From: Symbiodinium natans
Lineage: Eukaryota > Sar > Dinophyceae > Suessiales > Symbiodiniaceae
DNA: 60,230 bases
Direction of reading: 5' to 3'
NCBI GenBank assembly: GCA_905221605.1
Contig: CAJNDS010000844.1
Span: 1-60,230 of the forward strand
The notes under the pieces: model-generated
The model's database searches: none
Told to the model about the DNA's origin: nothing
Seen by the model: only the letters and a program-made list of their open reading frames with translations
Shown: piece after piece, positions 33,354-41,535 of the stretch
How positions within the stretch are numbered: the first letter of the stretch is position 1
How the letters are laid out: every line of letters starts with the position of its first letter
Position numbers and translations under genes: made by a program

Positions 33354-34614
33354 CCAAAAAACGCTGCGTGGCAGCCCTTCTACTTTCGGTCCCCATGTAG
33401 ATCTTCTCTACAGTCGGACTCCCTACAACTCCTCAGAGGGGCCCCCCTCCCAAACCTTGAACACGTCGGCCCCCCCCCCCCCCCCCCCCCAACAAGAACC
33501 CCCAACAAAAACAAAAAACCTGGAAACTAATGATCCACAAGCCGGAGGGCCCCCAAAACCTTGAACACCCCAGCTAAAACCCACCGAAACTAACCCCAAA
33601 CCCCAAACCCCAAACCCTAAACCCTAAACCCAGAAGCCGGACACCTTAAACCCTGCACCCGAAGCATCCTGCAAAAAGCTCGCAACCCCTTTGTGCACAT
33701 TTTGGCGCCCTTCATCCCCTCCTGTCCCCATGGGGATCGAACCCTAATTAAGCCCTGACGTCATAACCCTGTCGTGTAAACCCTAAACCCTTCTACAGCC
33801 GTTTAAACCCTAAACCCTCATCCGCTAACCCTAAACCCCAAACCCCAAAACCCTAAACCCTAAACCCGAAACCCTGAACCCTGAACCCTGATCCCTAAAC
33901 CCTAAACCCTAAACCCTAAACTCTAAACCCTGAACCCTGAACCCTGAAGCCTGAAGCCTGAACCCTGCAGCCTTGCCTGCAGCTTCCGAGCCTGGTGTGC
34001 ACACAAAATGCCTTGGGGTGCCCGATGGCCTCAGCCGGCAGAATGTGCAAAGAAGGTCGGATTAGGCTTTGGGGGGATTTAGGGTTTAGGGTTTAGGGTT
34101 TCGGGTTTAGAGTGTGCAAGGTTCAAGCTGGTTCGGGACGCAGGGCTACTGGAAAGATTTGCGGGTCTCGAGTTCGATGATCGTAAGGGGTTCGATGGTC
34201 ACAGGGAGTGCAAACCCTAAAGCCCCAAACCCTGAAGCTCGTAGCCCACAACGCTATAACCATAACCCTATAGCTCCACACACCCTGAACCCTAACACGT
34301 AAACTTTATAACCCTATAACCCTACAGCCCGAGAACCCTGCAACTCTATAACCCTCGCCTCCTACACCCTACACCTATACTGAACTTGGAACCCTAGCAA
34401 AACTATAATTTCAGCTGCTTCTTAATAATTAAAGTACACAAAAAAGGGAGAAAAACAAAAACAAAAACAAATCTTTCCGAGTATCCCTAAGACACCCTTA
34501 GCCCTACCAATCTGAAGCCGAGAACGGGGCTCCAGTAGCGCGGTACTGCCCGGCGTGACGGGGACGGAGGGGTCCCCCTGCGTGGAGAGCATTCTGGAGT
34601 CGTCGGATGATTGT

Positions 34615-34760
34615 AGAGTTGTAGGTTTAAGGGTTGAGGGTTGCAGGGTTGCAGGGTGATCGGGTTATAGGGTAGGGTGTAGGATGATTGCAGAGTTGTA
34701 GGATGACAGGCTGTAGGTTTAGAGGGTTGCGGTAGGATCGGGTTATAGGGTAGCGTTATG
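34615..34760. repeat. Degenerate minisatellite
   Basis: Recurring strings GATGATTG-AGAGTTGTAG, GGGTTGCAGGG and GATCGGGTTATAGGGTAG, each at least twice within 145 bp. G-rich but not heptameric. Confidence 0.6.
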
Positions 34761-34960
34761 CGCAAGGGACCTTTAAGTCGTATTTGACGGAATCCTGTGT
34801 GTGTTGTTGTAGATGACACCTTGTTCTCTTCGAGCTCCGCCAGCTCCCAGGAAGGGAGTCGGCATTACATAATTACATATATCAAGTTGGACCTCATGAT
34901 GTGCAAAGGCATAGGGGGCAGCTTGCCGGCATCATTGCATATGTTCCGTTGCGTAACGGG

Positions 34961-34962
34961 CT

Positions 34963-34993
<31 letters not shown>

Positions 34994-35047
34994 AAGCTGC
35001 TGCTGCTGCTGCTGCGGCTGCTGCTGCGGAAGCTGCTGCTGCTGCTC
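34961..35047 (+). repeat. (CTG)n trinucleotide array
   Basis: About 29 triplets dominated by CTG with CTT/GTT, AAG and CGG interruptions. It reads as poly-Leu, poly-Ser or poly-Cys depending on frame. The flanking frame at 34901-35131 lacks support as a gene, so I treat this as a microsatellite. Confidence 0.88.
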
Positions 35048-35160
35048 GTCTTCTTCCGTGCGTTCAAAATACAGAATGGAAGAACTGTCATTTGCTCTGT
35101 CGATACCTACATCAAGGAGCCCGCGCCTTGAACCGGTACCTGCACTGCAGCTAAACCTAC

Positions 35161-35540
35161 GGGCCCTTAGCAGAGGGAATGAAGGAATGAGGCACCTCGA
35201 ATCCCGCTATATACCCCTTAAAGTGCCTTAAAGGATTACATGGGGGGCGCACATTCCCCTGTATGTACCCCTTAAAGGATGATATGGGGGCACCGAACTG
35301 CCTTTACTTACCGCTGCTCGCGCCTCTTGTGAACGCGGCGTCTGCACCTTGGGGGCACAAGCAGAAAGGTCTCAGAAACCACAAGACATTTGTTGTTATT
35401 GGAATGGTTGTTGCTCTTGTCGTTGTGATTCCTATGTTTATGATATCATCTAAGATCCATATGTCTACATACATATTTGATATATATATATGTATATACA
35501 CACATAATTATTGTTTTGAAGTACGATGATGTATCTGTTT
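35161..35540. other. Unique AT-containing segment, no gene assigned
   Basis: Contains two tandemly arranged related pieces around 35208-35290 (each with TACCCCTTAAA and ATGGGGG) and a TA microsatellite at 35480-35500. A plus-strand frame at 35263-35529 has one hydrophobic stretch (VVIGMVVALVVVIPMFMI) but nothing else. Confidence 0.35.
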
Positions 35541-35811
35541 CGTGACGAGGTGAAGCTCCCTGACTCCATAATTAACATGGAATTTGGCACCCGGAAACTA
35601 TACTAACAAGGGTCTTTGGGTACTTCTCTCCCTAATAATACATCTAAACAGACCCACTGTCTATAGCATGGCAGGCCACGAACAGCGGAAAGCTCTCCCG
35701 GCCTTCTACGAGCCTCCGAAAGAAACGTCAGACTCAGACTGACGCAGCCATGTCAGCTTTCTTACCGAAACCACCTCACTGAATGCCTAAGCCCCAAACC
35801 CCAAACCCAAA

Positions 35812-35839
35812 CCCCCCCCCCCCCCCCCCCCCCCCCCCC
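35812..35839. repeat. Poly-C run
   Basis: 28 consecutive C. Other long C or G runs are at about 33472-33490, 51523-51544, 59388-59403 and 60190-60203. Confidence 0.9.
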
Positions 35840-36300
35840 TTAATCTGCCCTAACCTGCCTCGAGCACTCCTAAGGAGAGTCGACCAAGTGAGGCCGGCGT
35901 CAGTGTTTCCACCTCGTCGCTGACAGCTCGATACGTGGGGTGCCAGGGTTACGTAGGCTTTAGGGTTTAGTTTAGTGTTTAGGGTCTGGTTCTTCGGTTA
36001 GAGGGTTACACTGCTTGGGGCTTGGGGTCATAGAGTTCGATAGTGTTACAGGGTTGGAGGTTTATAGTGTTGAAGGTTTATATGGCCATGGGGTTCTGAG
36101 GATACGGGGGTATATGGGCCCAGGGATAAAAGCCAAAAAACTCAACAGTTTTCTCCTTACCCTCGTGCTGGGGCCGTTGCTGCCCCTCCTTCTTCTCTAC
36201 TCCGGAAACCCTAAACCCTAAACCCTAAACCCTAAACCCTAAACCCTAAACCCTGAACCCTGAACCCTGAACCCTGAACCCTAAAACCTACACCCCATAC

Positions 36301-36640
36301 GACTGCGACCACAAGATGCGACTTTGAGACTGCAGTTCTGACACCTCGCTCTTGTACTCCGTATTCTCCTACGACTTCATCTACCAGGACTACTGCTACC
36401 GCGGCGGTCTACCCCAAACTACCCCTCACAAAGAGCTGGTGTATATGCGTAGCTTTGCCGTGTTTTGCCATGTTTTGACTGCAAAGACTACAGGCGCTGA
36501 GGTAACGAGTTGCAAGGACGTTCAGGATTGCCTTGGCTGCTGAGCTCCTTGGCCGCCAGAAAGGTTAACCTTCTAGTCGTGGTAGGATGATAGATGCTCA
36601 ATGTCAAGAAGGTTTAGCCAGCCACCCTGGTACTAAGTCC
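36301..36640. other. Unique segment, no gene assigned
   Basis: About 340 bp between two CCCTAAA blocks. One frame (36352-36543 plus) begins with aromatic residues but has no recognised domain. Confidence 0.3.
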
Positions 36641-37241
36641 CTAAAGCCTAAACCCTAAACCCTGAACCCCAAGCCCCAAACCAACTTAGGCGGGAGTCCT
36701 CGCCTCTGAGATGCTACTCGAGGAGGGCCGCTCCAGGAGCATGGGGAGCGACGGCCTGGGGCCCCAAACCCTCTAGGCCCCTATAAGCTCTGTAAGTCCT
36801 ATATACCCAGGGTTTAGGGTTTAGGGTTTAGGGGCCAGTTTCGGGTTTAGTGTTTAGGGTTGAGGGTAGGGGCAGTTTCGTGGCTCCCTTAACACGCCGA
36901 TAATCGGGTAGTGACAAGGGTCTCCTTCATATGAATCTGAAGAATTGGGAAGCCCTTCTGTACCCTGTAAAACCCGAGGGCCCTTGAAAGGAGGCAAGGG
37001 CCACATTCAGTGACTATGTAACTGCGCAAAGATATACTCTGAAAACCCTATCAACCCCATGCATACAAAACACGTAAACCCTATAAAGGGTAAACACCAA
37101 ATAGACCCCACAACGCCTGAGAAAAAAAAGCTAGCCCCCAAAACACCCAGGAATAAAGGGTCTTTGCCGGTTTAGATTTAAACGGGCTCATAAGAGAACC
37201 TGAACCCTAAACCCTGAACCCTAACCCTAAACTCTGGGCCC

Positions 37242-37372
37242 TACTTGGAGGTCCATGGTACTTTGTAACCAATTATAACTGTACCATAACCCACTTATAA
37301 GCCCCTTAAGTGCCCTAATATCGTTTTAAGTACAGTTAGAATTGGTTAGTAAGTACCATGAACCTCCAAGTA
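37242..37372. mobile_element. Palindromic miniature element, family A, copy 5 (best preserved)
   Basis: The ends TACTTGGAGGTCCATGGTAC and GTACCATGAACCTCCAAGTA are near-perfect inverted repeats at the two limits of 131 bp. AACCAATTATAACTGTAC inside the left arm is inverted as GTACAGTTAGAATTGGTT inside the right arm, so the inverted repeat extends about 40 bp each side. The TA at each end could be a target-site duplication of the mariner type or part of the repeat. Confidence 0.8.
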
Positions 37373-38760
37373 CCCCCCCTGGTTCTTAGTGGGGAAATGG
37401 GGGAATGACCTAGAAAAACCCTAAAAGGGATTTTATAGGGCCCTCATTCCCTCATTCCCCTAAACCCTAAACCCTAAACCCTAAACCCTAAACCCTAAAC
37501 CCTAAACCTAAACCCTAAACCCTAAACCCTAAACCTCCAAGTAGTCTGAGCTCATGGCATCTGGGCCACACGTCGCAGAGGGTTCTTTTGAAGCAATCGT
37601 GCAGCCTCAGACTCACTGGTGCTGGAACCCTAAACCCTAAACCCTAAACCCCAATCCCTAAACCCTAAACTAAACCCCACAGATCACCACCAGACCGCGC
37701 TAGTGTTTGGAATTTGGTATCCTGACAAACTTCCCTTGAACTGGGGGGACGGGGGCTCGTTCCTTTTAACCGCCCAAGCCCTAAACCCTGAAACAACTTG
37801 AACCTTCTAAGAAATATCTAGGACCCTAAACCCTAAACCTTTTAAGAAGCAACTAGAAACCTAAACTCTAAACCTTTTAAGAAGTAGCTAGTAATCCTAA
37901 ACCAAAAGCCCTAGACCATTTAAGAGTTATCTTAAACCCTAAACCTTTTAAGAAGTAACTAGTTATCCTAAACCCTAAACCCTAAACCATAAACCTTTCA
38001 AGAAGTAACTCGGCAGGCTTTTCCTGGCACCCCCGGTGGCGTGCCGAAGCTCGGCGCCCCGCGCTGGGTCGCCTGGCTGGGTCCTCGTGAAGTGAGGCAT
38101 GGGTTTTGGGGGTTGGGGTTTAGGGTTTAGGGTTTAGGGTTTAGGGCTTAGGGCTTAGGGCTTAGGGTTTAGGGTTTAGTGTGTTTAGGGGTTTAGGGTT
38201 TGAGGTTGGTTCCAGGTTAACACGATTCAGGTCACACGTTGGGATACACGCGGGTGGGTGCCTTCCCTGCAGCGTCAACCTTGTGCCCTGAACCCTAAAC
38301 CCTAAACCCTAAACCCTCATCCCTAAACCCTAAACCCTCAACCCTAAACCCCAAACCTTAAACCCCAAGGAGGGTCGGTCCTTCTCCAACATCGGCCGCA
38401 CGAGCCCACGGACCTTGCCATTCAGCAGCTTCCAAAAATCCCTTCGCGCGCGCCCTCCAAAACCTGAAACACATAAACCCTAAACCCCAAACCCTAAACC
38501 CTAAACCCTAAACCCGAAACCCTAAACCCTAAACCCCAAACCCTAAACCCTAGGCACCTTAATTTGCTGCCGCCCCCAACCCCAGACGATGGGCCAAGGC
38601 ATGCCCCAGAGCTCGACGAACCCTCGAAACCTGAAACCCCTAAAGCCCAAAAACCCGAAACAACCCCAAACCCTAAACCCTAAACCCTAAACCCTAAACC
38701 CACCCTTCGAACCCGGCCCTCTTGGGCCTCTTCCGAATAGAACTCATTCAAAATGGGCTT

Positions 38761-38828
38761 GGGCTCACCGTTCACCTGGGCTTGGGGTTGAGGGTTTAGG
38801 GTTTAGGGCTCACCGTTCACTTGGACTT
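38761..38828. repeat. Telomere-like patch flanked by a 23 bp direct repeat
   Basis: GGGCTCACCGTTCACCTGGG-CTT at 38761-38783 and GGGCTCACCGTTCACTTGGA-CTT at 38806-38828 differ at two positions and enclose 22 bp consisting of GGGGTTGA plus GGGTTTA units. Unique flank, not repeat, is duplicated. Confidence 0.8.
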
Positions 38829-40746
38829 CGCGTTGCCGCTAGCTGCTTTATAGGGTTTTGTAGGGTCAGGGGTTTGGGGTTGGGGCTTAGGGTTCGGGCT
38901 AAGGGTTTCGGGTTTCGGGCTTACCGGGTTCATAGTTTATACGTTTGAGAGGCCATCTTCATGTCAAACTTCGGACTCAACAAAGGGCTTGAGGTCTGTA
39001 GGGCAGCAGGTTGAAGGGTTCTTTACGACGCCCGCGTGTGGATGCCAGGACGCCTACGTACAGCCTGAACCCTAAAAAACCAACAAACACCCAAACCTCC
39101 CTGAAGCCTAAAAAAACAAAAAACCCCCAAACCCACCTGAAGCCTATGACCCCAAACCCCCAAGGCCCAAAACCCCGAACCCCAAATCCTCAACCCCGAG
39201 CCCCCAATCCCCATAAAACCTTCTTTCCTAAGCCCCGAGACCCCAAAATCCCTCAACCCCTAAGCCCCTAAACCTTTAACCTTCACGCCCTAAGGCCATA
39301 AAACCCGCAACCCCAAAACCCCCAAAACCAATGCTTCTTGAGTCTAGCCCTAAACCCTAAACCCCTAAACCCCTAAACCCTAAACCACTGAGGCCCCCTA
39401 AATCCCGTTGCTTGAGTCTTCACATCCACAAACACTGGCAAAACGAAGACAACCTCTAGCTGTCAGGACTGGGAGGATGCGAAGCCCTGCTTTGGCTTCT
39501 ACTAGAGAACCATTTTTAGGGTTTAGGGTTTAGGGTTTAGGGATTAGGGTTTAGGGTTTAGGGTTTAGGATTCTATTCCTCTGGGGTTTACACAAGCAAA
39601 CGCTACAAAGCGTAATCCCCGAAAGGACTTGGGGCAAGGGGTTTCCAGCAGGGGGTTTGGGGTTTGGGGGGGCGGGGGTTCCTAAGGGAAAACTCAGGGC
39701 TTTAGGGGCTTTAGGGGCTGTAAAGGATGTGTAGGGGTTTAAAAAGGTAGGGTTTAGGGGGTTTAGGGTTTAATCAGGGTTCAGGGTTGAAGGCTTAGGT
39801 TTTGGAACTCGCTAAGCAGCGGGCTATTTTGATGACCAAAGCAGCCAGGCTCATCGCCTTTTGCACAGAAAGGAGCAGGGTTTAGGGTTTGGGATCTAGG
39901 CTTTAGGGTTTCAAGGGTTCAAGGCTTTAGGGTTTAGGGTTATGGCTTAGGCTTAGGTTTTAAGCCTTACGGCTGGCTAGTGTTTAATGTTTCGTGTGAA
40001 AGTTGAGGGGTGGTCAAGGACACATCGTGCAAGGCTCACTGACCCAAAGTGGCCCGGAACCCGATACCCCCCGCCCCCCTGCTAACCCCAACAAACCTGA
40101 AACCCAGAAGACCAAGCCCTAAACCCTAAAAACCCTAAACCCCAAGCCCTAAACCCTAAACCCTAAACACCCGAAGCCCTGTGCCCCACTCTCATGGAAC
40201 CTAGGCCTTCCGAGCCCCGAATATCTGACCTCTAAGTCCCCACGAAACACCAAACCCTAAACCCTAAACCCTAAACCCTAAACCCTAAACCCTAAACCCT
40301 AAACCCTAAACCCTAAACCGGGCGGAGCCTTAAAGGGAGGCTCCAGCGTCAAAAGTTCATAGAAGACCACACCGAGGGACCAAATGTCAGCCTCCGGGAT
40401 TGAGGTTTAGGGTTTAGGGTTTAGGGTTTAGGGTTCAGGGTTTAGGGTTTAGGGTTCAGGGTCTTGGGGTCTGAAAGTTTCGGAATGAGAGCCTAGGGTT
40501 GAGGAGTTAAGGCCTTCGGGGTGTGGCTTCTAGGGTTTAGACCAGACGTTTTGGGTTGGGGGGGTTTGAAGTAGGTTTAGGGTTTAGGGCTGAGGGTTTA
40601 GGGTTTGGGGTTAGTAGCCCGAAAACCCTAAACCCCCTTGAAACCCTAAGCCACCCTAAAACCTGATGCCCCCTGTGACCCCCAAAGCCTTTGGGCCCGC
40701 AACCGGGCAAATGCCAAAGTCATCATCATTCCTGAACCCTAAACCC

Positions 40747-40859
40747 TACTTGGAGGTTCATGGGTACTTGTAAGTAAGGTTCTAAATAGGGCAACTATAT
40801 GCGTATAACCTTTTTTTAAGGCACAAATAACCCCACTTATAAGTACCCATCAACCCGCA
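40747..40859. mobile_element. Palindromic miniature element, family A, copy 6 (second subtype)
   Basis: Left end TACTTGGAGGTTCATGGGTA, right end AAGTACCCATCAACCCGCAA. The interior GTAAGTAAGGTTCTAAATAG and AACCTTTTTTTAAGGCAC matches copy 3 at 10847. Confidence 0.68.
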
Positions 40860-41107
40860 AAAGCCAGACCATGATACATGAGGGGTTCAGGGCTTTGGGC
40901 TTGAAGCCTTGAGGGTTTTTCCTCAACCCTGAGCCGGAACAGCAAACCCTTAACTCAACAGTTCCTAGAACCCTAAAGCCTAAACCCTAAACCCCAAACC
41001 CTGAACTCCGATTCATGTTCGTGGTCCTTACCCTAAACCCTAAACCCTAAACCCTAAACTCTAAACCCTAAACCCTAAACCCTAAACCCTAAACCCTAAA
41101 CCCTAAA

Positions 41108-41112
41108 CCCTA
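41108..41112. repeat. Target-site duplication CCCTA, left copy
   Basis: Five bases CCCTA precede the TG of the 5' LTR, and the same five follow the 3' LTR at 50011-50015. Because the target is itself a heptamer repeat, a matching phase would arise by chance about one time in seven, so the duplication is likely but not proven. Confidence 0.65.
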
Positions 41113-41391
41113 TGCGGAGCTGCAATTGGTATTGTAGAAAGGAGTTAGTGTTGGAAGTTGAAAGGGTTAATGAACCCGTAAACTATGTTTGGCTCAAGGA
41201 TGGCCAGTCCGTCCAAAGAAAAAAGTCCGTGTTTGGGAGTGAGGGTTGGGTTAGTGCCCCTCTACTTGTGTAAGGGTGCCCCTTCCTTGTTGCTCTTATC
41301 CGTGTTCTTGGTTGTTTCTTGGTTCGATCTGGGAAATATAAGTTCAGGGCGATTAGGGGAGTTGATTTCCTTCCTTGGTTGTCCCCCCGTA
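41113..41391 (+). mobile_element. 5' long terminal repeat
   Basis: Begins TGCGGAGCTGC and ends TTGTCCCCCCGTA. Starts TG like most LTRs but ends TA rather than CA. The whole 279 bp is repeated at 49732-50010 with one substitution. It contains the spliced-leader-like string at 41176-41198 and a TATA-like AAATATAAG near 41332. Confidence 0.93.
41176..41198 (+). promoter_or_regulatory. Spliced-leader-like sequence in the 5' LTR
   Basis: Starts CCGTA and ends TTTGGCTCAAG, which are the first five (after the variable base) and the last eleven bases of the conserved 22-base dinoflagellate spliced leader. The 7 bases between differ from the leader's middle and are two longer. It is followed by G and an ATG at 41200. 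It is not a spliced-leader RNA gene, because no GT donor follows CAAG. It could be a fossil of a trans-spliced transcript that was reverse transcribed, a trans-splice acceptor, or both. The same string is in the 3' LTR at 49795-49817. Confidence 0.7.
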
Positions 41392-41535
41392 GGTTATGAG
41401 CCCAAATTAGGTTCCCTGCGGTTAAGTGTTCTTTCAAGGTTTTTGGGATCAAGAAGCAATGCCTTCTCCGAAGCGATGGCTCCAACTTGCCTCGGATGGT
41501 GGACAAGATGGTGGAGCTGGAAATGGTGCAGCTGA
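41200..41535 (+). CDS. Small frame starting in the 5' LTR, possible upstream ORF
   Basis: 111 codons from the ATG at 41200, one base after the spliced-leader-like string, to a TGA at 41533-41535. It crosses the LTR boundary and overlaps the start of the large frame in another phase. Residues about 20 to 45 are hydrophobic (LLLLSVFLVVSWF). If transcripts are trans-spliced at CAAG this would be the first ATG read, so it could act as an upstream ORF or encode a small membrane protein. No family is recognised, and the tail, overlapping the large frame, is tryptophan-rich and unconvincing. Confidence 0.25.
   Translation: MASPSKEKSPCLGVRVGLVPLYLCKGAPSLLLLSVFLVVSWFDLGNISSGRLGELISFLGCPPVGYEPKLGSLRLSVLSRFLGSRSNAFSEAMAPTCLGWWTRWWSWKWCS
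41392..41403 (+). promoter_or_regulatory. Primer-binding site, half-tRNA initiator-Met type
   Basis: GGTTATGAGCCC lies immediately after the 5' LTR. Its reverse complement, GGGCTCATAACC, is the anticodon stem and loop of initiator tRNA-Met (GGG stem, CAT anticodon). Drosophila copia and several algal and fungal copia-type elements prime from a cleaved 5' half of this tRNA, and their binding sites have this same sequence type directly abutting the LTR. No match to the 3' terminus of a tRNA (TGG plus acceptor stem) is present at this position. Confidence 0.85.

Larger units (their letters stand above)
2326..41112. repeat. Domain of dispersed telomere-like repeat blocks, left part
   Basis: Over about 39 kb, blocks of CCCTAAA or TTTAGGG, from one or two units to more than 20, recur every 100 to 400 bp in both orientations. 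Examples: 2365-2425 (C-rich), 4122-4200 (G-rich), 9171-9300 (C), 10005-10095 (G), 12145-12305 (G), 18385-18572 (C), 25201-25320 (C), 27527-27640 (C), 37455-37540 (C), 40250-40318 (C), 41030-41112 (C). The blocks mix exact units with point variants such as TTCAGGG, TTGAGGG, TTTCGGG and CTTAGGG. The segments between blocks are mostly unique, often GC-rich, 60 to 500 bp, and I recognise no complete gene in them beyond the entries listed separately. Some unique segments are preceded by C-rich and followed by G-rich blocks, which is the polarity of a linear molecule capped at both ends (for example 9311-9389, 13000-13060, 19351-19419, 21800-21875, 28319-28399). Confidence 0.9.

Noticed and set aside
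34901-35131. A poly-leucine protein across the CTG array
   Set aside because: All frames through a CTG array stay open, and there is no signal or domain outside the repeat. The opposite strand gives poly-serine instead.
2326-41112. Possible CRISPR array because of regularly spaced short repeats
   Set aside because: Repeats are 7 bp tandem units in both orientations with spacers of very unequal length, and there are no cas-like genes.
41176-41198. A functional spliced-leader RNA gene
   Set aside because: CAAG is followed by GATGG, not a GT donor, the middle of the leader is altered, and it lies inside an LTR.
41392-41403. A tRNA gene matching initiator tRNA-Met
   Set aside because: Only 12 bases match, on the complementary strand, with no D or T arm around them. 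The position against the LTR fits a primer-binding site.
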